Assembly: GCA_046294265.1 (NCBI GenBank)
Contig: JBKBKC010000005.1
Location: 184,441 to 248,440 of the forward strand
Origin: JBKBKC01 sp046294265
Lineage (GTDB): Bacteria; Pseudomonadota; Alphaproteobacteria; Rhodobacterales; Rhodobacteraceae
Length of the DNA: 64,000 nt
Direction of reading: 5' to 3'
The notes under the pieces were generated by a model. That model had not been told where the DNA came from. It saw only the letters and a program-made list of their open reading frames with translations, and did no database searches. Shown in pieces: positions 42,578-51,861 of this stretch. How positions within the stretch are numbered: position 1 is the stretch's first letter; the number at the start of each line of letters is the position of its first letter. The position numbers and the translations under genes are program-made.

Positions 42578-44104
42578 TCAGCGGCGCCAGACGCTGGGCA
42601 CCAGAAGCGCGAGGATCGCGAGCACCTCGACCCGACCCAGCACCATCAGCACGCCAAGGACCGCCTTGACGGTGGTGGACAATTCCACATAGCGAATCGG
42701 CGTTTCGATGGCGAGGACGGCAAGCTGGCCCGTGGTGGTCAGCGCGGCCAGCACCAGCACCAGCGCAGGCTCGAACGGCAGCCGGGCCAGCGCGAGCGCC
42801 GCCACCCCCGCCGCCAGCGTCAGCGCAAAGAGCATGAAGAAGATCCAGGCGGCATAGGCGCCCTGGTTGCGCATCCGCCGCGCGCCCTCGCCGCCCCCGC
42901 CGATGGAGGAGGGATGCACCAGGCGGTCAAGCTCGCGCTCGCCATGGCGGATCAGGGCATAGACGCGCAGGAGCTTCAGGCCCCCCGCCGTGGTGGCCAC
43001 CCCGCCCCCCACCATCGCGAGGCCCAGCAGGATCAGCCCCGGCGCCCCCAGCCCCGACCAGGACCGCGCGGCCTGCCAGTCCGCACTTTCCAGCCCGGCA
43101 GTGGTCAGGAACGACAGCGTGGTGAAGAGCGCCCCCCACAGGGCGCGGCCCGCCGCCGCCATGTTGTCCACCGCTTCCACGTTCAGCGCCCCGGCCCAGT
43201 GGCGCAGGAACAGCACCCCCGGCACCAGCACCAGCAAGAACAGGCCCAGCCGCACCTCATGATCGCGCCAGAGGTGGCGGCTGCGGTCGATCACGGCGGC
43301 ACCGGGCAGGCTGCGGCGGGTGAGGGCGGCGAGGAGCACAACAAAGACGCAGATCTCGCCCATCAGGCCGGACCCGGCACTGGTCAGCCCGGTGCCCGTG
43401 CCCGCAACGATGCCGCTGGTCGAGACGGCGGCCATCGCCAGCATCAGGGCGGGCAGGCTGGCCTCTCCCGCCGTCAGCAGCGCCAGCCACAGCGCCATCG
43501 TCAGGGCGCCGTAGGCCGGGGTGATGACAAGGGTCTGGCGCACCAGGCGCTGTGCGGGATCGACGGCGTGATCCGACCGCGCGGCACCGATGCCCGCGGC
43601 CCGGCCGGGCGCGCGGCCCGACATCACCTCTACCCCGCCGAGGTCCAGTGGCGCCAGGATCGCCGCCGCCGAGACCAGCACGAACAGGCCCCCCAGCCAG
43701 CCGACAAGCCCCCGCCACAGGTGCAGGCTGGGGCTGAGGCGGCCCGGCGCGTCATAGACGCTGGCGCCGGTGGTGGTGAAGCAGGACACCATCTCGAACC
43801 AGGCGTTGACAAAGCTGGTATCGCGCAGCGCCAGGACGACGGGCAGCGCCTGCACCAGCGGCAGCACCAGATAGGCCCCCGCCAGCATCGCCAGATGGCG
43901 GCGCGGCACGTTGCGCGGATGGTGGTTCGCCAGGGCCACCCCGACCATGGCCGTCACCAGCATCACAACGACCCCCGCATAGAGGAAGGCCCGCGCCACG
44001 CGGTAGTTGCCGCTCAGATATCCGTGCAGCGCGGGCAGGAACATCGCCGCCGCCGTCAGACCCGTCAGGATCACCAGCAGCGGCAGCGCCAGAACCCCGC
44101 GCAT
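42578..44104 (-). CDS. trkH: Trk potassium uptake membrane subunit TrkH
   Basis: 508 residues, about ten hydrophobic segments. The four pore-loop selectivity regions are visible, among them FEMVSCFTTTGASV, AAVSTSGIVAG and LSFLTTAGLES. ATG 44104 (MRGVLALP) follows aagggg; the frame is open upstream. It lies 11 bp after trkA on the same strand, so the K+ channel and its cytoplasmic gating subunit are co-expressed. Typical TrkH is about 480 residues, so length is normal. Confidence 0.95.
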   Translation of the reverse strand: MRGVLALPLLVILTGLTAAAMFLPALHGYLSGNYRVARAFLYAGVVVMLVTAMVGVALANHHPRNVPRRHLAMLAGAYLVLPLVQALPVVLALRDTSFVNAWFEMVSCFTTTGASVYDAPGRLSPSLHLWRGLVGWLGGLFVLVSAAAILAPLDLGGVEVMSGRAPGRAAGIGAARSDHAVDPAQRLVRQTLVITPAYGALTMALWLALLTAGEASLPALMLAMAAVSTSGIVAGTGTGLTSAGSGLMGEICVFVVLLAALTRRSLPGAAVIDRSRHLWRDHEVRLGLFLLVLVPGVLFLRHWAGALNVEAVDNMAAAGRALWGALFTTLSFLTTAGLESADWQAARSWSGLGAPGLILLGLAMVGGGVATTAGGLKLLRVYALIRHGERELDRLVHPSSIGGGGEGARRMRNQGAYAAWIFFMLFALTLAAGVAALALARLPFEPALVLVLAALTTTGQLAVLAIETPIRYVELSTTVKAVLGVLMVLGRVEVLAILALLVPSVWRR

Positions 44105-44115
44105 CCCTGCCCCTT

Positions 44116-45492
44116 TCAGAAAAAGTCGATGGAGACCTGCAACAGGCGCTCCACCTCGGGCACGTCCTTGGCCATGGACCACAGGGCGATCACGTCGCCC
44201 TCGGCCACCCGCAGGTCGCCCGTGGGTTTCAGCACGCGGTCGCCCTTCATCAGCGCGCCCACCAGCACGCCCTCGGGAAAGTCGATCTCGCGGATCAGGC
44301 GGCCGGAGAGGGGCGAGGTGGACAGCACCTGCGCCTCGATCACCTCGGCCTCGGCGTCGCCGATCGAATAGATCGCGCGCACCCGGCCATGGCGGATGTG
44401 GCGCAGGATGGACGACACGGTGGTGGCGCGCGGGTTGATGTAGGCGTCGATGTCCAAGGCCCCCATCATGGGCACCAGCGTGGGGTCGTTCACCAGGGCG
44501 ATGGACATGCGCGCCCCCGCCTGTTTCGCGCGCACCGCGACCAGCAGGTTCGTCTTGTCGTCATCGGTGACCACCAGCACCACATCGGCCTTGTCGATCC
44601 CGGCCTCTTGCAGCAACTCGATGTCCATCCCGTCGCCGTTCAGCACGATCGTGCGTTCCAGAACGTCGGCGGCGCGTTCGGCGCGGGTGCGATTCTTTTC
44701 GATCAGCTTGGCGCGCACCCGGTCGGCCCGCGCCTCCAGCGCGCGCGCCACGCCCAGGCCCACGTTGCCCGCGCCCACGATGACGATGCGTTCCTGCTTG
44801 CGCGTGGATTTGCCGAAGATGTCCAGCGTGCGGTTCACATCCTCGGTGTGGGTAAAGACATAGATGCGGTCGTCGGGGAACATCTGGTCGCCGGGGTCGG
44901 GCGCGAACAGGCGGTTGTCGCGCCGCACCCCCACCACGATGGCGCGCAGGGTCGAGAACAGTTCCGACAACTGCCGCAGGGGCGTGTTCAGGACCGGGCA
45001 ATCGGCATCCAGATGGATGCCCAGAAGCTGCGCGCGCCCGTTCATGAAACTTTCGGTGTCAAAGGTGGCCGGCGCCTGGATGCGCTGCAGCGCGGCCTCG
45101 GCCACCTCCTGTTCGGGGCTGATCACCACGTCGATCGGCAGATGGTCGCGCCGGTAGAGGTCGGCATATTCCTCGGCCAGATAGTTCTGTGCGCGCAGGC
45201 GCGCGATCTTGCGGGTGATGCCGAATACCGAATGCGCGACCTGGCAGGTGACCATGTTCACCTCGTCAGAGTGAGTCGCGGCGATGATCATGTCGGCGTC
45301 GCGTGCGCCCGCGCGTTCCAGCACGTCGGGGTAGGAGGCAAAGCCCACCACCCCCTGCACATCCAGCGTGTCGGTGGCGCGGCGCACCAGATCGGCGTCG
45401 AAATCCACCACCGTCACATCGTTGCGTTCGCCCGACAGGTGGCGCGCGATCTGCCAGCCGACCTGGCCCGCGCCGCAGATGATCACCTTCAT
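44116..45492 (-). CDS. trkA: Trk potassium uptake regulatory subunit TrkA
   Basis: A 458-residue peripheral NAD-binding subunit. Two RCK-N Rossmann folds begin with IICGAGQVGWQIARHL (4-19) and IVIVGAGNVGLGVARAL (about 230-246), each followed by an RCK-C part. It lies 92 bp after ntrX on the same strand and 11 bp before trkH. A cttctgc-atc-gcagaag hairpin at 45533-45549 separates it from ntrX and may lower read-through. Confidence 0.97.
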   Translation of the reverse strand: MKVIICGAGQVGWQIARHLSGERNDVTVVDFDADLVRRATDTLDVQGVVGFASYPDVLERAGARDADMIIAATHSDEVNMVTCQVAHSVFGITRKIARLRAQNYLAEEYADLYRRDHLPIDVVISPEQEVAEAALQRIQAPATFDTESFMNGRAQLLGIHLDADCPVLNTPLRQLSELFSTLRAIVVGVRRDNRLFAPDPGDQMFPDDRIYVFTHTEDVNRTLDIFGKSTRKQERIVIVGAGNVGLGVARALEARADRVRAKLIEKNRTRAERAADVLERTIVLNGDGMDIELLQEAGIDKADVVLVVTDDDKTNLLVAVRAKQAGARMSIALVNDPTLVPMMGALDIDAYINPRATTVSSILRHIRHGRVRAIYSIGDAEAEVIEAQVLSTSPLSGRLIREIDFPEGVLVGALMKGDRVLKPTGDLRVAEGDVIALWSMAKDVPEVERLLQVSIDFF

Positions 45493-45532
45493 CGTCCGGT
45501 CCCCGTGCGCGCCCGGGCCCAGCCCCGCGCGC

Positions 45533-45549
45533 CTTCTGCATCGCAGAAG
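45533..45549 (-). other. Small hairpin between ntrX and trkA
   Basis: cttctgc (45533-45539) pairs with gcagaag (45543-45549), a 7-bp stem with a 3-nt loop, GC-rich surroundings and no U-tract. It may attenuate read-through from the nitrogen regulon into trkA. Confidence 0.4.
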
Positions 45550-45584
45550 CGGTGCGGGGGGTCAATCGGGGCGGGCGACGCGTG

Positions 45585-47000
45585 TCAGTCCTCGTCATCC
45601 TCGAGGTCGGCGTCGTCGGCATGGGCCACGCGCACCCCGGATTTGGAGGTGGTGACCACGCCCAGCGATTTCAGCTTGCGGTGCAGCGCGCTGCGCTCCA
45701 TCCCCACGAAGCCGGCGGTGCGGCTGATGTTGCCGCCAAAGCGGTTGATCTGCGTCAGCAGATATTCCTTTTCGAAAAGCTCGCGCGCCTCGCGCAGGGG
45801 CAGCGTGGCCAGCGCGCCGCCAAAGATCAGCCGCCCGCCGCCCTCGCCCGCCGGTTCCTGCCCCTGCAACTCGCGCGCCTCGATCAGCCCCGCGCCGTCG
45901 CCCAGGATCAGCACCCGCTCGATCACGTTGCGCAGCTGGCGCACGTTGCCGGGCCAGAGCATGGTCTGCAACAGCGCCTCGGCCTCGGCCGAGAGGCGGC
46001 GCTGGGGCAACCCTTGGGTGCGGTGGAAATGGCCGATGAAGTGGCTGGTGAGTTCGGGAATATCCTCGCGCCGGTCCTCGAGGCTGGGCACCGCGATGGG
46101 CACCACGTTCAGCCGGTCATAAAGCTCCTGCCGGAACCGGCCCGCGCGGATCTCGGACGGCAGGTCGCGGCAGGTGGAGCTGATCACGCGCAGGTCCACG
46201 CGCACCTTGTCGGTGCCGCCCAATCGCGCGAATTGCTGTTCGGTCAGCACGCGCAGGATCTTTGACTGGGTGCCCAGGGGCATGTCGCCCACCTCGTCGA
46301 AATAGATCACGCCGCCATGGGCCTGTTCCAGCAGGCCCTTTTCCACCCCCCGCTCGGGCGTCTCGCGGCCGAACAGCACCTCTTCCATCCGCTCGGGCTC
46401 GATCGTGGCGGACGTGACGGTGACAAAGGGGGCCGAGGCGCGCCCCGAGTTGGAATGGATGTAGCGCGCGGCCAGTTCCTTGCCGCTGCCGGGATGGCCC
46501 GTCAGCATCACCCGGCCGTTGGATTTGGTCACCTTGTCCAGCTGCGCCTTCATCGCGCGGAAAGCGGGCGATGAGCCCAGCATATCGGCCGAGGCGACCT
46601 CGCGCCGGCGCAGGTCGGCGTTTTCGCGGCGCAGGCGGCTGGTTTCCATCGCGCGGCTGACGACCACCAGCAACTGGTCGATATTGAAGGGCTTTTCCAC
46701 GAAGTCATAGGCGCCCTGCTTGATCGCGGCCACCGCGATCTCGATGTTGCCATGGCCCGAGATGATGATGACGGGCACATCGGGGTTGTCGCGCTTCACC
46801 GATTTCAGGATGTCGATGCCGTCCATCCGGCTGTCCTTGAGCCAGATGTCGAGGATCATCAGGCCGGGCGGTTCGGCGTTGATCTCGGCCATGCAATCGT
46901 CGGAATTGCCGGCCAGGCGCACGGCATAGCCTTCGTCGCGCAGGATGTCACCGATCAGTTCGCGAATGTCCTTTTCGTCGTCCACAATCAGAATGCTCAT
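45585..47000 (-). CDS. ntrX: Nitrogen regulation response regulator NtrX, GAFTGA absent
   Basis: 471 residues. A receiver domain with the phospho-acceptor Asp51 in MILDIWLKD, an AAA+ domain with Walker A TGHPGSGKELAAR and GGVIYFDEVGDMP (Walker B), and a C-terminal Fis-type HTH (NISRTAGFVGMERSALHRKL). The sigma-54 contact loop GAFTGA is missing: the corresponding place reads LFGRETPERGVEKGLLEQA. Sigma-54-dependent activation is thus unlikely. It lies 11 bp after ntrY. The acidic tail DDADLEDDED is unusual. Confidence 0.95.
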   Translation of the reverse strand: MSILIVDDEKDIRELIGDILRDEGYAVRLAGNSDDCMAEINAEPPGLMILDIWLKDSRMDGIDILKSVKRDNPDVPVIIISGHGNIEIAVAAIKQGAYDFVEKPFNIDQLLVVVSRAMETSRLRRENADLRRREVASADMLGSSPAFRAMKAQLDKVTKSNGRVMLTGHPGSGKELAARYIHSNSGRASAPFVTVTSATIEPERMEEVLFGRETPERGVEKGLLEQAHGGVIYFDEVGDMPLGTQSKILRVLTEQQFARLGGTDKVRVDLRVISSTCRDLPSEIRAGRFRQELYDRLNVVPIAVPSLEDRREDIPELTSHFIGHFHRTQGLPQRRLSAEAEALLQTMLWPGNVRQLRNVIERVLILGDGAGLIEARELQGQEPAGEGGGRLIFGGALATLPLREARELFEKEYLLTQINRFGGNISRTAGFVGMERSALHRKLKSLGVVTTSKSGVRVAHADDADLEDDED

Positions 47001-47011
47001 ATACCGTCCTC

Positions 47012-49270
47012 CTATCCCGCCTGTCCGCCGCCCCGCCGCCCCCGCACGGCCCGCGCGAGACGCGGCAGGCGGATCACCGCCATGGCGCCACGATGCGTGC
47101 CGGGGGAAAAGGGATCGGCATCTTCCAGAACCAGCGTGCCGCCGTGTTCCTCGATGATCTTCTTGACGATGGGCAGGCCAAGGCCGGTGCCCTTTTCGCG
47201 CGTGGTCACATAGGGCTCGAACAGCCGCGCCCGGTCGGGCGGCAGGCCGATGCCATTGTCGCTGATGCGGATGACGGCGTGATCGGGGGTGGCGTCCAGC
47301 GCCACGCGCACCTCGGGGGCGTGGCCTTCGGGCGCGCCTTTTTGATGCAGGGTTTCAATGGCTTCGCCCGCGTTCTTGATAAGGTTGGTGAGGGCCTGGC
47401 CGATCATCGTGGCGTCAAGTTCCATCATCACCGGGCCGTCGGGCAGGTCCGCCACCAGCGCCACGCCGGGCATTCCGGCCGATTGCAGCGTGACCGCGTC
47501 GCGCAACAGGCGCAGCAGGTCCTCTTCGCGGCGGTCGGGTTCGGGCATCCGGGCGAATTTGGAGAACTCGTCAACGATGCGGCGCAGGTCATTGGTCTGG
47601 CGCACGATCACGTCGGCATACTGATCCAGATCCTCGGGGTTCGCGACCTGGGCGCGGAACTTGCGCTTGATGCGTTCGGCGGACAGCTGGATCGGGGTCA
47701 GCGGGTTCTTGATCTCATGCGCGATGCGGCGGGCCACGTCGCCCCAGGCGGCCATGCGCTGCGCGCTGACCAGATCGGTCACATCGTCGAAGGCGACCAC
47801 ATAGCCCTCAAGCCCCCCGGTGTCGGAGCGCCGTTCAGCCATGCGCACCAGCAGGCTTTCCATGCGGCCGCGCCGGGTCAGGCGCACCTCGTCCTGCACC
47901 GCCGCCCCCTGCCCCTCGCGCAGCCGGTCCAAGAGGCCCGCGAACTCCGGCACGGCGGCATCCAGCGGCTGGCCATGCGCGCCGGTCATGTCCAAGAGAC
48001 GCTCGCCCGCGCGGTTTACGAAATCGACGCGGCCCTGGGCATCGAGGCCCATGACGCCCGCGGTGACCGAGGACAGCACAGAATCGAACAGCCGCCGCCG
48101 CGCCTCGATGGCGCGGGTGTTCTCCACCAGCGCCTCGCGCTGCGCCTTCAGCTGGCGCGTCATGCGGTTGAAGAGGCGGCCCATCATGGCGATCTCGTCG
48201 TCGCCCTCTTCCTCGGGGACCTGCACATCCAGATCACCGCCACCCACCCGCTGCGCCGCCCCCGCAAGGCGGCCCACCGGGCGCGAGAGGCGTTCGGCGA
48301 ACCACAGGCCCAGCCAGACCGCCGCCAGCACCAGGATCAGCGCAAAGCCGAGATAGAGGAGGCCGAATTCGAACAGGAGGCGCCCCCGCTCGGCCTCAAG
48401 CTGCTGATAGAGGCGCACGGTTTCGCGGGTGTCGTCCAGAAGGCCCAGGATCGAGCCATCGACAGCGCGCGTGACATAGAGGTAGCGGTCGGCATAGGCG
48501 TCGAGGTGGACGATGGCGCGCAACTCGTCATTGGGCCAGTCGTCGATCAGCGACACCTGCCCCGTCTCGCGCGCGGCGTCGATGAGCGTTTGTGGGGGCG
48601 ACTCGAAATCGAAGAGATAGGACCGGTCGCCCCGCGTCATCAGGGTGCCGCCACCGTCGATCAGGAACACTTCCTTCAGCCCGCGCTGGATGGCGCCCTG
48701 GCCTTGCGTCAGGATCGGACGCAACTGGTCGTCGGCGAGGAAGAAGGTGCTTTGCTTGGCCACGTTCAGATAGGCGGCGAGCGCGCCCGCATCCTCGGTC
48801 AGGTCGCGGCGGTGTTCGCCGTCATAGGCCTGGGCGGCCGCCAGCGAGGTGCCCACCACATCGCGCACGCGCTGCGAAAACCATCCCTCCAGCCCGACGT
48901 TCACCGTCAGCACGGCGAAAACCGCCACGATCACCGTGGGCACCAGCGCCACGAAGGCAAACACCCCCGACAGCCGCAGGTGCAGGCGCGAGCCTGCCGA
49001 CTGGCTGCGCCGGTCGGCCACCATGCGGGCCACCCGCGCCAGCACGAGGGCCGCCACCACCAGCACATAGACGAAATCGGCCAGGAGCATCAGCCGCAGC
49101 CGAGGCGACCCCGCGCCCTGGTTCATCGGCCCCAGCACGAGGAAGGTGCCCAAGGCCAGCACCGGTCCCAGCACCACAAGGCCAAAGGTCATGGCGTTCT
49201 GGAACCGCCGCTGCCGCCGCAGGCGCAGCAGACGGTTCCATGTGCGCCCTGTGGTGTTGCCCGCCGTCAT
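47012..49270 (-). CDS. ntrY: Nitrogen regulation sensor kinase NtrY
   Basis: 752 residues from ATG 49270, a membrane histidine kinase. Hydrophobic segments lie at about 29-48, 61-80 and 104-125, with another at 302-324 before a HAMP domain (326-380). A PAS domain (about 390-500) precedes HisKA with His518 in RRIAHEIKNPLTPIQLS, then HATPase_c with NLIKNAGEA, ISDNGIGLP and GTGLGLPIVKKI. No good ribosome site is seen at this start, so the N-terminus is uncertain. It partners NtrX downstream. Confidence 0.94.
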   Translation of the reverse strand: MTAGNTTGRTWNRLLRLRRQRRFQNAMTFGLVVLGPVLALGTFLVLGPMNQGAGSPRLRLMLLADFVYVLVVAALVLARVARMVADRRSQSAGSRLHLRLSGVFAFVALVPTVIVAVFAVLTVNVGLEGWFSQRVRDVVGTSLAAAQAYDGEHRRDLTEDAGALAAYLNVAKQSTFFLADDQLRPILTQGQGAIQRGLKEVFLIDGGGTLMTRGDRSYLFDFESPPQTLIDAARETGQVSLIDDWPNDELRAIVHLDAYADRYLYVTRAVDGSILGLLDDTRETVRLYQQLEAERGRLLFEFGLLYLGFALILVLAAVWLGLWFAERLSRPVGRLAGAAQRVGGGDLDVQVPEEEGDDEIAMMGRLFNRMTRQLKAQREALVENTRAIEARRRLFDSVLSSVTAGVMGLDAQGRVDFVNRAGERLLDMTGAHGQPLDAAVPEFAGLLDRLREGQGAAVQDEVRLTRRGRMESLLVRMAERRSDTGGLEGYVVAFDDVTDLVSAQRMAAWGDVARRIAHEIKNPLTPIQLSAERIKRKFRAQVANPEDLDQYADVIVRQTNDLRRIVDEFSKFARMPEPDRREEDLLRLLRDAVTLQSAGMPGVALVADLPDGPVMMELDATMIGQALTNLIKNAGEAIETLHQKGAPEGHAPEVRVALDATPDHAVIRISDNGIGLPPDRARLFEPYVTTREKGTGLGLPIVKKIIEEHGGTLVLEDADPFSPGTHRGAMAVIRLPRLARAVRGRRGGGQAG

Positions 49271-49372
49271 CGCCGACACTGGCGTCCTACCCCCGACAGG
49301 GACGACCGCACCTGCGACCTGCCCCCTACATCTGGGCACCGCGACCCTATCGTCACGCTCCCTGTGGCGGTT

Positions 49373-50740
49373 TTACATCAGCTTGCGGCGGCGTGTCACG
49401 CGAATATCCAGATCGGTGATCTTCTTCCTGAGCGTATTGCGGTTGATGCCCAGAAGGTCGGCGCAGCGGGCCTGGTTGCCGGCGGTGGCGTCCAGCGCGA
49501 TCTCGATCAGCGGGGCCTCCACCTCGCGCAGGATGCGCTGATAGACGCCGGGAGGGGGCAGCGCGCCGCCGTGCAGGTCGAAATACCGTTTCAGATGCCG
49601 CGCGACGGAGGCCGAGAGCCTTTCGCCCTCGCCGCCCCCCCGCAGGGGTTCCAGCACGGGCTGGCTGCCGAGCGCCGCCTCGACCTCGGCCCGCGTGATC
49701 TCGGGGTCCGACGAGGTGACCATCAGGCGTTTCAGCGTGTTCTCAAGCTGGCGCACATTGCCGGGCCAGGAATAGCTGCGCACCAGGTCGCGCGCCTCGG
49801 ACGACAGCTTGCGCAGCGCGGCCGCGTCACGCTCACCCCGCGCGAGGAAATGCTCGGCCAGCAGGGGGATGTCGTCCACCCGCTCGCGCAGCGCGGGCAC
49901 ATGCAGGGTCACGCCGCCCAGGCGGTAGAACAGGTCCTGCCGGAACTGCCCGCCCTCCATCCGTGCGGTCAGATCGACCTGGCTGGTGGCCATCACGCGC
50001 GGCGAGGCGTCGGTGGCGAGGTCCAGCATCCGCACGATGCGCGCCTGCGTCTCGTCGTCGTAATCGGCCACCTCGTCGAACACCAGGCTGCCGCCGCGCG
50101 CGCGGCTCATCAGCGTGGCGGGGCCGTCGATGCCGGCAAGGTCCGCGCCCTGGGCCACCACGAAGGGCTGGCCGCGCCGGTCGGAAAAATCATGGATCGC
50201 ACGGGCGATCAGCGATTTTCCGGTGCCCGATTCGCCGGTCACCAGCACGGTGAGGTCGGTATTCATCACCCGCGCCACCAGCCGGTAGAGCGCCTGCATC
50301 GCCGCCGTGCGCCCCACCAGCGGCAGGTCGTCGCCGGGTTCGCGCGGGGCGGCAGGGATGCGGGCCGGGGCGCGCCGCTTGAGGTCCAGCGCGCGGGCCG
50401 AGCGTTTCATCAGGTCGGGCAGGTCAAAGGGTTTGGGCAGGTAATCCCAGGCCTCGGCCTCGGCGGCCTGGATCGCGGTCATGATGGTGTTCTGGGCCGA
50501 GATCACGATGACCGGCAGGCCGGGGCGCAGCTTGCCGATGCGGGGCAGGGCATCCAACCCATTGCCGTCGGGCATGATGACGTCGGAGATGACAAGGTCG
50601 CCCTTGCCCTCTTCCACCCAGCGCATGAGGGTCATCATGCTGGAGGTGGCATGCACCTTGCAGCCCGCCCGCGTCAGCGCCTGCGTGAGCACCGTGCGGA
50701 TCGTGCGATCATCGTCGGCCACCAGAACCGTGCCATCCAT
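49373..50740 (-). CDS. ntrC: Nitrogen regulator NtrC, GAFTGA-less type
   Basis: 455 residues. A receiver with Asp53 (LVISDVIMPDG), an AAA+ domain with Walker A GESGTGKSLIARAI, and a Walker B-like GGSLVFDEVADYD. The GAFTGA loop is absent: the segment between the P-loop and Walker B is shortened to PATLMSRARGG. A C-terminal Fis HTH reads GNQARCADLLGINRNTLRKK. The form matches Rhodobacter capsulatus NtrC, which activates the sigma-70 rather than sigma-54 polymerase. It lies 14 bp after ntrB and 102 bp before ntrY. Confidence 0.96.
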   Translation of the reverse strand: MDGTVLVADDDRTIRTVLTQALTRAGCKVHATSSMMTLMRWVEEGKGDLVISDVIMPDGNGLDALPRIGKLRPGLPVIVISAQNTIMTAIQAAEAEAWDYLPKPFDLPDLMKRSARALDLKRRAPARIPAAPREPGDDLPLVGRTAAMQALYRLVARVMNTDLTVLVTGESGTGKSLIARAIHDFSDRRGQPFVVAQGADLAGIDGPATLMSRARGGSLVFDEVADYDDETQARIVRMLDLATDASPRVMATSQVDLTARMEGGQFRQDLFYRLGGVTLHVPALRERVDDIPLLAEHFLARGERDAAALRKLSSEARDLVRSYSWPGNVRQLENTLKRLMVTSSDPEITRAEVEAALGSQPVLEPLRGGGEGERLSASVARHLKRYFDLHGGALPPPGVYQRILREVEAPLIEIALDATAGNQARCADLLGINRNTLRKKITDLDIRVTRRRKLM

Positions 50741-50754
50741 CCGCTCTCACTCCC

Positions 50755-51861
50755 TCAGCTTTCAGGGCGCTCTGCCCCGTCTTTCTTGCTCGCCACCGGC
50801 AATGACACGCGGAACACGGTGCGTCCGGGCACCGAGTCCACCGCCACCCATCCGTCATGGTCCGAGATGATCTTTGACACCAGCGCGAGGCCAAGGCCCG
50901 TGCCGTTCTCGCGCCCCGAGACGAAGGGTTCGAACACGTTGCCCGCGATGTCGGGCGGCAGGCCCGGGCCGTCGTCGATGATCTCGACCTGCAGGGCCAG
51001 CGGGCGGCCGGGTCCGTCGGCGCGGCGCAGGCGCAAGGACAGGTCGTAATAGGTGTGCAGCCGGATCGTGCCGCCCTGTGCCCCCGCCGCTTCGGCCGCG
51101 TTCTTGATCAGGTTCAGGAACACCTGCATCAGCTGGTCGGGATCGGCATAGGTTGGGGGCAGCGAGGGGTCGTAATCCTCCAGGATCGTCATGCGGGCGG
51201 CAAAGCCTACCATGGCCGAGCGGCGCGCGCGGTCAAGCGCGTCGTGGATGTTGACCGCGCGGCGCTCTGGCGGGCGGAGGTTCCCGAACTGTTCGACCTG
51301 TTCCAGCAGCTTCACGATGCGGCGCGTTTCCTCGACGATGAGGTCGGCCAACTCGCGATCCTCCGGCGACAGGTTCATGGCAAGGAGCTGTGCCGCCCCC
51401 GAGATGCCGGCAAGGGGGTTCTTGATCTCATGCGCCAGCATCTCGGCCATGCCGATCGCCGATTTCGCCGCCGATTTCACCGCCGAGGCGCGGCCCAGCT
51501 TTCCAGCCAGATCGCGGGGTGTGATCAGCACCATCACCACGCCCGGATTGTCGTGCATCGGCGCCACCTGCACGGTGCAGGGCACCGGCGGGCGCTCTCC
51601 GGTCGTCACCTGCGCCTCGTTGATGACCATGGCGGCGCGGTTGGCGCGGACGCGCGCCAGAGCCTCGTCCATCGGCGCGTCGATATAGACGCGATCCCAG
51701 ACGGGCGCGCCCCTCAGGCTTTTCACCGACGCGTTCAGAAAGGATTCGGCCGCCGGGTTCACCTCGGTGATGCGCCCCGTTGCATCGACCAGCAGGGCTG
51801 GCACCGGCAATGAGGCCCAGATCACCCCCGGCACCGGATAGGGCGCGCGATAGGCGCTCAT
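50755..51861 (-). CDS. ntrB: Nitrogen regulation sensor kinase NtrB (GlnL)
   Basis: 368 residues, soluble. An N-terminal PAS domain (about 10-115), then HisKA with His144 in EMLAHEIKNPLAGISGAA, then HATPase_c with NLIKNAAEAA, DDGPGLPP and NGTGLGLALVSKI. It phosphorylates NtrC and is itself controlled by PII. It overlaps dusB by 4 bp (ATGA at 51861-51858) and is followed by ntrC, the classic nifR3-ntrBC operon. Confidence 0.97.
   Translation of the reverse strand: MSAYRAPYPVPGVIWASLPVPALLVDATGRITEVNPAAESFLNASVKSLRGAPVWDRVYIDAPMDEALARVRANRAAMVINEAQVTTGERPPVPCTVQVAPMHDNPGVVMVLITPRDLAGKLGRASAVKSAAKSAIGMAEMLAHEIKNPLAGISGAAQLLAMNLSPEDRELADLIVEETRRIVKLLEQVEQFGNLRPPERRAVNIHDALDRARRSAMVGFAARMTILEDYDPSLPPTYADPDQLMQVFLNLIKNAAEAAGAQGGTIRLHTYYDLSLRLRRADGPGRPLALQVEIIDDGPGLPPDIAGNVFEPFVSGRENGTGLGLALVSKIISDHDGWVAVDSVPGRTVFRVSLPVASKKDGAERPES

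Noticed and set aside
42359..44371. 670-codon plus-strand frame across trkH
   Set aside because: Antisense shadow, composed almost wholly of His/Gln/Arg/Gly.
47093..51049. 1318-codon open frame on the plus strand across ntrY and ntrC
   Set aside because: It is antisense to two well-matched genes and has no recognisable domain; third-position GC bias in high-GC DNA makes such frames common.
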